Below, one piece after another: positions 38,492-46,020 of a stretch of 48,372 bases of DNA. This DNA comes from an uncultured Eubacteriales bacterium (lineage in GTDB: Bacteria; Bacillota; Clostridia; Lachnospirales; Lachnospiraceae), in assembly GCA_900318405.1 (NCBI GenBank), contig ONKP01000018.1:1-48372 (forward strand), written 5' to 3'. Below the pieces are notes generated by a model. That model was not told where the DNA came from. It saw only the letters and a program-made list of their open reading frames with translations, and did not search any database. Position 1 is the stretch's first letter. Each line of letters starts with the position of its first letter. The translations under genes were made by a program, and so were the position numbers.

Positions 38492-39595
38492 TTATTCAGC
38501 GTCGTCACCCTGCTCAGCTTCCTCATCCAGCTCAAGTGCCTTCTTGCTCAGGCTGATCTTGTGATCCTCACCGTTGAAATCAACAACCTTTGCTGTGATC
38601 TCATCGCCTACCTGAAGCACATCGGACGGCTTGTTGACATGCTCTCTGGAGATCTGAGATACATGAAGAAGAGCATCGATGCCAGGCTCAAGCTCTACAA
38701 ATGCGCCGAAATCCGTCATGCGGGCAACTTTGCCTGTAACGATTGTTCCGACGGCATACTTCTCTGCAGCTGTGCGCCACGGGTTCTGATCCTCAAACTT
38801 CAGGGACAGCGCGATACGGTCGCCCTTGATGTCCTTGATCAGGACTCTGATCTTCTGGCCAACAGAAACGATGGACCTCGGATTGTCTACACGGCCCCAG
38901 CTCATCTCGGAGATGTGAAGCAGTCCGTCAGCTCCGCCCAGATCGATGAATGCACCGAAATCGGTGATGTTCTTGACAACGCCCTCAACGGCATCGCCTA
39001 CATGGATGCGGCTGAACAGCTCTTCCTGTGCCTGCTTCTTCTCAGCAACAACAAGCTGCTTGCGGTCGCCGATGATTCTTCTCTTGCGGGGATTGAACTC
39101 GATAACCTTGAACTCAATCTCCTGATCCATATATTTATTGAGGTCTCTCTCATAAGTATCGGAAACAAGGCTTGCCGGGATGAATACTCTCGCACCCTCA
39201 ACGTTTACGCTGAGTCCGCCATTCATTACACGTACGACTTTAGCCTTGAGAACCTCACCGTTCTCATAAGCCTCTTCCAGTCTCTTGTTGCCCTTCTCAG
39301 CGGCAAGTCTCTTGTAGGTCAGAAGAATCTGTCCCTCACCGTCGTTGACCTTGATGATCTTGACTTCCATCTTGTCACCGACTTTGACAACCGTCGTGAG
39401 ATCTACTGAGTTGTCATTGGAATACTCGTTTCTCGTCAGAATGCCATCTGCCTTCGCGCCGATGTTGAGAATGATCTGATCCGGTTTTACGTCAATAACC
39501 GTACCCTCAACGACTTCACCATTGTGAACGGGCTTAAAAGTCGCGTCCAGCATTTTCCCAAAATCACTCTCTTCAACATTCATTTCGTCTGACAT
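38492..39595 (-). CDS. rpsA: S1-domain RNA-binding protein (ribosomal protein S1-like)
   Basis: Four S1 (OB-fold) domains fill the 367 residues: GEVVEGTVIDVKPDQIILNIG, NGEVLKAKVVRVMNGGLSVNV, VGDAVEGVVKNITDFGAFIDLGGADGLLHISEM and VGTIVTGKVARMTDFGAFVELEPGIDALLHVSQI (last two quoted in part). Such short S1 proteins of Firmicutes bind mRNA, and whether they act as true ribosomal S1 varies. The ATG at 39595 has GAGGAGG upstream and lies inside the end of ispH (23-base overlap, different frame). In many Clostridia ispH and S1 are one fused gene, which makes this split version notable. The C-terminus is acidic. Confidence 0.93.
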   Translation of the reverse strand: MSDEMNVEESDFGKMLDATFKPVHNGEVVEGTVIDVKPDQIILNIGAKADGILTRNEYSNDNSVDLTTVVKVGDKMEVKIIKVNDGEGQILLTYKRLAAEKGNKRLEEAYENGEVLKAKVVRVMNGGLSVNVEGARVFIPASLVSDTYERDLNKYMDQEIEFKVIEFNPRKRRIIGDRKQLVVAEKKQAQEELFSRIHVGDAVEGVVKNITDFGAFIDLGGADGLLHISEMSWGRVDNPRSIVSVGQKIRVLIKDIKGDRIALSLKFEDQNPWRTAAEKYAVGTIVTGKVARMTDFGAFVELEPGIDALLHVSQISREHVNKPSDVLQVGDEITAKVVDFNGEDHKISLSKKALELDEEAEQGDDAE

Positions 39596-40427
39596 GTAAT
39601 GTAACCTCCTCAATTAAACTTTTAGGAGTAGATGCTCCAGCTGTGATACCTACACGTGAGAATGATTGAAAAGGTCTCATATCCAAATCATCGGGTGTCT
39701 CAATGAAGTAAGTATGCCTGCACTTTTCGCTGCTAATCTGATACAGCTTCTGTGTATTTGAACTATGCCTGCCTCCTATGACAACCATAGCATCTACTTT
39801 TGACGCGATATCCCGCGTCTCTGTCTGCCGCCTGTCAGTCGCACTGCAAACAGTGTTTTTAACGCTAATACTATATTCCTTTTTCGTAAAAATAGCAACA
39901 ATATCTTCAAATTTCGTCTTATTGTATGTCGTCTGTGCGACAAGTACTGCCCGACTGCCCGGCGCGAGCTCCAGATCAGCCATTTCCTTCTCATCGCGGA
40001 CCACATGTACTTCTCCGTCCGTCCATCCCATGATGCCCTGCACTTCTGGATGATCAGGATTACCCGCAATGATCAGAACTTCTCCGTTTTTGCCGGCTTC
40101 TTCCGCTATGCCGTGTATTTTTTTCACAAAAGGGCAGGTGGCGTCGATGATGTCTGCGCCGCTGTGTTCCATGATATTCTGAATTCTTCTCGCCACACCG
40201 TGCGAACGGATGATGATGGTACCCTCATGGATGCCGCGCAGTTCTTCCTCAGAATGTATGACAATGACGCCGCACGCGGCTAGTGAATCCACAACCTGCT
40301 GATTGTGAATGATCGGTCCGTAGGTATAAACCGGTTTCTTTCCGCTGACGATCTGCTTCTGTACCTCATCAACGGCTCTCTGTACACCAAAACAGAATCC
40401 GGCGCTCTGTGCTGTAATGATCTCCAT
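39573..40427 (-). CDS. ispH: 4-hydroxy-3-methylbut-2-enyl diphosphate reductase
   Basis: IspH makes IPP and DMAPP in the last step of the MEP isoprenoid pathway with a 4Fe-4S cluster. The three cluster cysteines are in SAGFCFGVQRA, IDATCPFVKKIH and KNTVCSATDRRQTETRDIA. Substrate-binding segments SHGVARRIQ, VIIAGNPDHPEVQGIMGW-like and GGRHSSNTQKLY are present. Length 284 is normal for the unfused enzyme. AAGGAA lies before the ATG. It ends 23 bases inside the S1 gene. Confidence 0.98.
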   Translation of the reverse strand: MEIITAQSAGFCFGVQRAVDEVQKQIVSGKKPVYTYGPIIHNQQVVDSLAACGVIVIHSEEELRGIHEGTIIIRSHGVARRIQNIMEHSGADIIDATCPFVKKIHGIAEEAGKNGEVLIIAGNPDHPEVQGIMGWTDGEVHVVRDEKEMADLELAPGSRAVLVAQTTYNKTKFEDIVAIFTKKEYSISVKNTVCSATDRRQTETRDIASKVDAMVVIGGRHSSNTQKLYQISSEKCRHTYFIETPDDLDMRPFQSFSRVGITAGASTPKSLIEEVTLHVRRNEC

Positions 40428-40443
40428 TGTTCCTTATCTCCGA

Positions 40444-41130
40444 TCAGTATTTCCGTCTCTTTTCCTTTATTCCCATGACCAGGTCATACAGAAAAGATCC
40501 TGTTTCTCCGACAGCCGGATATTCATCCGGTCCGATCTCCAGCTCATACCGCTTATAAGCATTGATCAGAACGGTGCCGCTCTCGTGTTTTTCCCTGCGG
40601 ATGAACGCCCTGTTCGAATAGGTGGCGTGGACATGCCCGTAAAACATATATTTGGGTTTCTGTTCCATGAGCAGGGTATTAAAACATTCGAATCCGCGGT
40701 GCGGCAGATCCGTGAGATCGCCGTGTCCGGCCGCCGGTGCATGCGTCACCAGCACATCAAATCCGTTTCGAAGCGTGATCTCGCGATTGACCTTTTTGAT
40801 CCTGCTCTTCATATCTTCCTCTGTGTACTGGTCGTACCGATACGGCAGATAACGCATGGAGCCACCGAGGCCGAGAATCCGCAGTCCCTTATAGTCAAAC
40901 ACCTTATCCTCGATGCAGATGCAGCCTTCCGGAGGCTCTTTCCGCAGACTCTCGTCATGGTTACCCCGCACGTACAGAAGCGGACAGCTGGCCATGGTGA
41001 CGATAAATTCCAGGTAGCTCCTGTGCAGATCACCGCAGGAAATGATCAGGTCGTAGTCTTTCAGAACGCCGGGTTTGTAGAAATCCCAGAGCGCCTTATC
41101 TTCTTCATCAGCCAAGAGCAGCACTTTCAT
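40444..41130 (-). CDS. Metallophosphoesterase
   Basis: A second calcineurin-like phosphoesterase, 228 residues, soluble. Motifs are ISCGDLHRSYLEF, YVRGNHDESL, VLVTHAPAAGHGDL and YMFYGHVHATYS; the first DxH motif is weaker (LLADEEDK), so one metal site may be altered. IRREKHESGTVLINAYKRYELEI closes the core. The substrate is unknown. It lies between cmk and ispH, where many Firmicutes have plsC, and follows the cmk tail repeat. It precedes ispH by 16 bases and probably shares its transcript. Confidence 0.88.
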   Translation of the reverse strand: MKVLLLADEEDKALWDFYKPGVLKDYDLIISCGDLHRSYLEFIVTMASCPLLYVRGNHDESLRKEPPEGCICIEDKVFDYKGLRILGLGGSMRYLPYRYDQYTEEDMKSRIKKVNREITLRNGFDVLVTHAPAAGHGDLTDLPHRGFECFNTLLMEQKPKYMFYGHVHATYSNRAFIRREKHESGTVLINAYKRYELEIGPDEYPAVGETGSFLYDLVMGIKEKRRKY

Positions 41131-41197
41131 TGGATATCCGTTTCCTCTCTCACTCAGACCGCCTGTTCCCCTCCGGCCGTTTATATCATCCGTCTGC

Positions 41198-41312
41198 TTA
41201 CTTCTGCATTCTGTCTCGCGTTACTTCTGGATTCTGTCTCGCGATACTTCTGCATTCTGACTTGCGTTACTTCTGCATGCAGCCTCTCGTTACTTCTGCA
41301 TTCTGTCTCGCG
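41198..41312 (-). repeat. 23-bp tandem repeat x5 formed from the cmk 3' end and stop codon
   Basis: Five head-to-tail units start at 41198, 41221, 41244, 41267 and 41290. The last (41290-41312) is the coding end of cmk, reading RDRMQK plus TAA on the minus strand. Four of the five units keep a TTA/TAA at this position; the 41244 copy has ata. Since 23 is not a multiple of three, the extra copies are out of frame and lie after the stop. Confidence 0.96.
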
Positions 41313-41961
41313 CCATGGCAACGATCCTGTCGGCCGCTTCCTCCGCTGTCATATCCGAAGTATCGAGGAGGACAGCATCCTCTGCCTGACGCAGCGGTGC
41401 CGTCGCCCGATGCATGTCTGCATAGTCTCTCGCTTCAATATCACTGATAATCTTTTCAAGATCAGCCGTCTCTCCACGGGTGATCAGCTCACGGTATCTC
41501 CGTTCCGCGCGCGTTCTGGCACTCGCCGTCAGATAAATCTTCAGCGGTGCCTCCGGAAGCACGACGGTTCCGATGTCACGGCCATCCATGATAACGTTAT
41601 TTGCTGCCGCAATCTCCTGCTGCATGGCGGTCATTTTTTTCCTGTTCTCCGGATAACGGCTGGTTTTTGAGGCCATCATGCCGGCCTGCTCCGTACGGAT
41701 TCTGTCCGATACATCCGTACCGTTCAGCCAGACATGCTGTGTGCCGTCCTGCATCGTCAGCGCAACATTCGCACCCGGCAGAGAGGCATTGATTTCCTCT
41801 TCCGAATCCGTGTCGACGCCGCTGTCCAGAAAATACAGACCCATGGCGCGATACATGGCGCCGGTATCCACATAGATAAATCCCAGTCTGGCAGCAGCCA
41901 TTTTCGCTGCTGTGCTCTTGCCGGCTCCTGCCGGACCGTCGATTGCGATCTGAAATCCCAT
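41290..41961 (-). CDS. cmk: Cytidylate kinase
   Basis: Cmk phosphorylates CMP and dCMP. The P-loop is DGPAGAGKSTAAKMAA (residues 6-21), followed by YVDTGAMYRAMGLYFLD, VIMDGRDIGTVVLPEAPLKIYLTASARTRAERRYREL (in parts) and RDYADMHRATAPLRQAEDAVLLDTSDMT. Length 223 is normal. GGGAGA lies before the ATG. The last eight codons form the unit of a 23-base tandem repeat that continues past the stop codon. Confidence 0.98.
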   Translation of the reverse strand: MGFQIAIDGPAGAGKSTAAKMAAARLGFIYVDTGAMYRAMGLYFLDSGVDTDSEEEINASLPGANVALTMQDGTQHVWLNGTDVSDRIRTEQAGMMASKTSRYPENRKKMTAMQQEIAAANNVIMDGRDIGTVVLPEAPLKIYLTASARTRAERRYRELITRGETADLEKIISDIEARDYADMHRATAPLRQAEDAVLLDTSDMTAEEAADRIVAMARDRMQK

Positions 41962-42129
41962 ACTGTTCTCCCATCTTTCCTGTTGCCATATACGCTGTTA
42001 TGTTCCCACAGCGGGTGCTGCTTCTGATCAGCACCTTCATCTGACCGCCGCAGGCATCCCGGCAGTATTCTCCTGTCGGCCCTGCTTATCCGACTGTCAG
42101 CATCCTGTCCCAAACGAATGCTTCATATC

Positions 42130-43368
42130 TCACTGTGCGTTGCTGCACATACCCTCTGCCGCCGCGCGCGCCGTGGCCCATGCGATCTGCAGGTTAAAAC
42201 CGCCCGTCAGGGCATCCGTGTCGATCACCTCGCCGGCAAAATACAGGCCGGGTATTTTTTTTGACTGCATGGTTCGCGGATCAATCTCTCTGACGCTGAC
42301 GCCGCCCTGTGTGATGACGGCCTCCTGATAGCCCCGGGTGCCGGTAATCGTCAGCGGAAAGGCCTTTACCAGCCGGCCGAATGCCTGCCGCTGTTCCTTT
42401 GTGACAGCGTGTACCGGCGTGTCTCCGTCAATGCCTGAGAGCCGGATCATCACGGGACGAAGTTTTGCCGGAAACAGCGGTGCCACGGCATTTTTGAATT
42501 CACGATTCTGTGATTCTCCGAATTCTCTCAGAATCCTGGCATCCAGCTGATCCGGTGTGAGTACCGGTTTCAGATCGATCTCCGCAGGAAGCGGACCCTT
42601 TTCCAGCCTTTCCGCGAGATAAGAGCTGGCCTTCAGGACAATCGGACCGCTGATGCCGAAATGGGTAAAAAGCATTTCACCGAAAGCTGTGAATTTTTTC
42701 TTCTTTCCCAGCGGAACCGTCAGCGTGACATTTTTCAGGGAAAGACCCTGCAATTCCGTGATATAGCTCTCCTCTGTCTCAAGCGGCACGAGTGCCGGGC
42801 GGGTCTCCGTTACGGCAAGACCGCAGGATGCCGCCATGCGCAGGCCGTCTCCTGTCGATCCCGTGGATGGATACGACAGACCGCCGGTCGCCAGGAGTAC
42901 ACTGTCGCAGAGGTATTTTTCACCCTTTTCGAGCTGAACGCCTCTGACAGCGCCATCTGTCAGGATCAGGCCGGTCACTCTGGTGTGCAGCCTCACCTGC
43001 ACGCCGAGCGCTTCCATCCGCCGGTTCAGTGCACGGATGATGTCTGAGGAATGATCCGATGCGGGAAACGCGCGGTTACCGCGTTCAACCTTTGTTTTTA
43101 CGCCGAGTGCCTCAAAAAACTGTATGGTCTGCTGACTGTTCCATCCGCTGACTGCACTGTACAGAAATTTGGGGTTGGTCACAACGCTGGACAGAAAGGT
43201 CTCCTGATCGCAGTCGTTGGTAAAATTACATCTGCCCTTTCCGGTGATGAAAAGCTTCTTTCCTGTTTTTCCATTCTGCTCGAACAGGCACACATCCGCG
43301 CCCAGCTCCGCAGCCCGCACGGCAGCCATCATGCCGGCGGCACCGCCGCCGATAATGCCGATCTTCAT
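42130..43368 (-). CDS. NAD(P)/FAD-dependent oxidoreductase, HI0933/BaiN family
   Basis: This flavoprotein family is widespread but functionally vague; BaiN of bile-acid-transforming Clostridia is one named member, so no bile role should be read from it. The FAD dinucleotide motif is IGIIGGGAAGMMAAVRAAE (residues 3-21), then GKKLFITGKGRCNFTND, ATGGLSYPSTGSTGDG and the closing GLYFAGEVIDTDALTGGFNLQIAWATARAA. Length 412 is standard. GGAAGG lies upstream of the ATG. It lies between a BMP-family gene and cmk; there is a 168-base gap to cmk in which I see nothing more than the cmk ribosome binding site. Confidence 0.93.
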   Translation of the reverse strand: MKIGIIGGGAAGMMAAVRAAELGADVCLFEQNGKTGKKLFITGKGRCNFTNDCDQETFLSSVVTNPKFLYSAVSGWNSQQTIQFFEALGVKTKVERGNRAFPASDHSSDIIRALNRRMEALGVQVRLHTRVTGLILTDGAVRGVQLEKGEKYLCDSVLLATGGLSYPSTGSTGDGLRMAASCGLAVTETRPALVPLETEESYITELQGLSLKNVTLTVPLGKKKKFTAFGEMLFTHFGISGPIVLKASSYLAERLEKGPLPAEIDLKPVLTPDQLDARILREFGESQNREFKNAVAPLFPAKLRPVMIRLSGIDGDTPVHAVTKEQRQAFGRLVKAFPLTITGTRGYQEAVITQGGVSVREIDPRTMQSKKIPGLYFAGEVIDTDALTGGFNLQIAWATARAAAEGMCSNAQ

Positions 43369-43386
43369 ATGTTTTGTTTCCTTCCC

Positions 43387-45342
43387 TCAGACATTATTCC
43401 CGCCGTCCGGAACGATCACTTCGGCGACGCCGCTCGTCATCAGCGTCTTCTGTATGCTGTCCTGCATCTCAGAAGCCCTCGGGATCTCCCCGATGATATT
43501 GTCATTGAGCCAGTCCATCCCGATGATCTGTTCATAGGAAAGCGTATGTGCCCCCTCTTCGCTGATCTGACGGGTCTGACTGTGCAGCTCCCCGCGGAAC
43601 GGATCCGCAGTGCCGTCAATGACAGCCTGCCTGAGCAGCCGGATCATCTTGCGCGAGTAGTACGGGAGTTCATCGGAAAAAATAACGTCGACCGCTCCGG
43701 TCCTGATCCCGAACCAGTAGTTGAGCGGCTGCGTCTTATCCGTTTTCTCCCTCTCATTATACGTGCCGTCGAGGATACTCTGAATGATCGCCGTGTAAAA
43801 TCTTCCCCAGTGTGTGATCGGCGCGGCGATACCCTTGACATTTCCCTGGTCATCGGTTCTGTACAGACCGTATTTCCGACTGCCGCTTTCGGGAATAATG
43901 GTATCGGGACCGGAGATCACGTACAGCCCGAGATCCTTTTCAAGCTCTTTTTCAAAATCGGCGCCCTTTTTCCCCGTCCAGGTGAGATAGATCTTTGCCT
44001 GCGGATCCACCGTACCGGCGCCGATGGCAAAAGCATTGATGCCGGCGATATTGCCGTTCAGCGGATAGTCAGCCACATATCCGATCCTGTGATCCGGCGA
44101 ATAGCTGGCCGCCAGTGCGCCCATGAGGTACTTGGCCTCATACATCTTCGGATAATAGGTCCGCACGGCGCTGCTCTTCAGATTGACCGAGCAGTTCAGG
44201 ATCTTCATTTTCGGATAGCGGATGGCTGCCCGGACAGAAGCGGCCATCAGATCCGGCGACGTCGTAAAAACAACCTCGTCCAGATCAGCCGCAGCTGCTT
44301 CAAAAGCCTCTTCTAATTTCTGATCTGTATCAATACCGGTGAGGCTGATGGCCTCAACCGTCCCGCCAAACTTCTCGTTGACCTCATTGATACCGAGTTC
44401 GTGCGCATAGATCCAGCGCGATCTTCCCGGCTCCTTCGTGTGAATGAAGGCCACCCGGAGCGGTTTCTCCTTCGAGTAGTTTCTGAATCCGAACAGTACG
44501 CGCTCGGAGGGATTCTGATCCGTTCCCTTCGGGTCCTCCACAACCGCGATCTCTCTGTTGCTGAAAGCCCGGCTGACCAGTTCATTCCAGATCTTCTGAA
44601 TCTTATGCGAAATGTCGGCGTTGCTTTCCAGGAGCAGATCACTACCGGGATAAAGCGTCAGATACATATAGAAAGCATCGCCGGCAGACATCTGCAGACG
44701 GTCTCCGCCGAGATGCAGATATATTTTTTCAAAGGCACGATAATCGGAACGCAGCTGATAAACCACATCTTCCGGCCACGGATCCGTCAGATTCTGATGA
44801 TACAGAGCTGCCAGCCTGCCGTAGCTGCCCAGCTCCGTCAGATAGACATCATACAGCTTCGTCACCCCGAAAAAGCGGAGAAACTCATCATATACGGCTA
44901 TCTCCGGGTCGTCTGATCTGGGCGGCATGATCCTCTGAATATCCGCCGCGATGGAATAAGCTTCCACATAGTTCAGGACGGATACGCGCTTATTGCCCTC
45001 CTCCACGTAAAAGCGATGCAGATATTCATAGCATTTGATCGAGTCATGAATACCCTCTTCCTCCTGCGCATCGTAGAGATTGGACCATTTCTGCGCAAAT
45101 TCGGATTCCACGTCAAACACCGGCATGAAATTCCAAGCAAAAGCGTTCTGCCGGTCATCATTTACGGTTCCCGCGATCATCCGCAGCGGGATCTCCATCA
45201 CACCGACCGGTACCTTGGGCAGTTTGCGGAAATCCGGAAGAAAGCCCTGCAGGGAAGGCAGATAGGGATACCGTCCGTCGCTTTCTGCCCTGCGGACAGC
45301 TTTGTCTCCGCGTTTTTTTGCCTTCTCATAGTCTTCTCGCAT
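43387..45342 (-). CDS. BMP-family ligand-binding protein lacking a signal peptide, with unknown N-terminal region
   Basis: Residues about 300-560 match the BMP/Med substrate-binding family (purine nucleoside receptors): LRVAFIHTKEPGRSRWIYAHELGI, TGIDTDQKLEEAFEAAAADLDEVVFTTSP, GALAASYSPDHRIGYVADYPLNGNIAGINAFAIGA, in parts. But the protein starts MREDYEKAKKRGDKAVRRAE with no signal peptide or lipobox, so it should be cytoplasmic. Residues 1-300 are unfamiliar; FYVEEGNKRVSVLNYVEAYSI near residue 110 recalls the ParB/Srx-type GxxR motif. No ABC transporter genes are near. The C-terminal 90 residues are extra. It may be a sensor or regulator; this is inference. Confidence 0.8.
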   Translation of the reverse strand: MREDYEKAKKRGDKAVRRAESDGRYPYLPSLQGFLPDFRKLPKVPVGVMEIPLRMIAGTVNDDRQNAFAWNFMPVFDVESEFAQKWSNLYDAQEEEGIHDSIKCYEYLHRFYVEEGNKRVSVLNYVEAYSIAADIQRIMPPRSDDPEIAVYDEFLRFFGVTKLYDVYLTELGSYGRLAALYHQNLTDPWPEDVVYQLRSDYRAFEKIYLHLGGDRLQMSAGDAFYMYLTLYPGSDLLLESNADISHKIQKIWNELVSRAFSNREIAVVEDPKGTDQNPSERVLFGFRNYSKEKPLRVAFIHTKEPGRSRWIYAHELGINEVNEKFGGTVEAISLTGIDTDQKLEEAFEAAAADLDEVVFTTSPDLMAASVRAAIRYPKMKILNCSVNLKSSAVRTYYPKMYEAKYLMGALAASYSPDHRIGYVADYPLNGNIAGINAFAIGAGTVDPQAKIYLTWTGKKGADFEKELEKDLGLYVISGPDTIIPESGSRKYGLYRTDDQGNVKGIAAPITHWGRFYTAIIQSILDGTYNEREKTDKTQPLNYWFGIRTGAVDVIFSDELPYYSRKMIRLLRQAVIDGTADPFRGELHSQTRQISEEGAHTLSYEQIIGMDWLNDNIIGEIPRASEMQDSIQKTLMTSGVAEVIVPDGGNNV

Positions 45343-45393
45343 GGTTCATTCCCTCATATCATGATACAGTTGTTCTGTTATTACCAGTGTTCG

Positions 45394-45906
45394 TTATGCC
45401 AGCGACGCAAGGACAGGCTCCAGTCTCTGATAATGCAGGAACTTCCCCTCTTTTCCAAGTCTCCGGATCTCATCCGCACCGCAGATCCGAAAGTCCTCTG
45501 TCTCTTCTTCCTGTATATGCACATCTGTTTCACCGAAGGACAGCCGCACTTCGTAGATATCCGTAAAATAATTGTTCTGCTCTTCCGGGCTGTCATTCCG
45601 GTAAGTCGTGAGCAGTGTGACGGAAGCATTTGAGAGATCCAGCCCTGTCTCCTCCGACACCTCACGGATGACAGCCTGCTCTGAGGTTTCTCCTGCTTTG
45701 ACACCGCCGCCGGATACTTCCCAGGAGAGCGGCGCCCATTCCTTGTCTGCTTTCCGCTGTGTGATCAGGAATCCGCCTTCGCCGTCCGTAACGATCCCGA
45801 GCACCGTGAGATGGTATTCTCCGGGCTTCATATGCCAGTCGTTCCGAACCATGGTCCTGCCTGTCAGTTTTCTGTTCACATCATATATATCCCATAGTTC
45901 CGCCAT
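45394..45906 (-). CDS. Nudix hydrolase
   Basis: The Nudix box is GGGVKAGETSEQAVIREVSEETG (residues 67-89, catalytic REVSEETG). The N-terminus ELWDIYDVNRKLTGRTMVR and HLTVLGIVTDGEGGFLITQRKADKEW resembles the isopentenyl-diphosphate isomerase-like or YfcD branch, which is common but poorly defined. Length 170. AAAGGTG precedes the ATG. It lies 51 bases upstream of the BMP-family gene. The substrate cannot be told. Confidence 0.9.
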   Translation of the reverse strand: MAELWDIYDVNRKLTGRTMVRNDWHMKPGEYHLTVLGIVTDGEGGFLITQRKADKEWAPLSWEVSGGGVKAGETSEQAVIREVSEETGLDLSNASVTLLTTYRNDSPEEQNNYFTDIYEVRLSFGETDVHIQEEETEDFRICGADEIRRLGKEGKFLHYQRLEPVLASLA

Positions 45907-45959
45907 TTTTCATCACCTTTTTCCGTCTGAATACCTGCATGACATGATAGCAGTGTCAA

Positions 45960-46006
45960 AAGTCATCAACCCACGTTGCACTTGTGCAAAAGCGGGTGAA
46001 TGACTT
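45960..46006 (-). terminator. Terminator of the ricin-repeat/C39 gene
   Basis: AAGTCATtCACCC / GGGTTGATGACTT forms a long stem, with an inner TTGCAC/GTGCAA helix, followed by TTTTGAC on the minus strand. It lies 15 bases past the stop codon. Confidence 0.75.
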
Positions 46007-46020
46007 ATGCAGGTTCACAA

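Noticed and set aside
41198-41312. CRISPR-like array
   Set aside because: The 23-base units are directly adjacent with no spacers, and one unit is the coding end of cmk.
42130-43368. Bile-acid metabolism gene baiN
   Set aside because: The family is widespread and no other bai genes are present, so only the family name is given.
43051-44316. 421-codon plus-strand frame across the flavoprotein and BMP genes
   Set aside because: It spans two clear minus-strand genes and their junction, with no motifs of its own.
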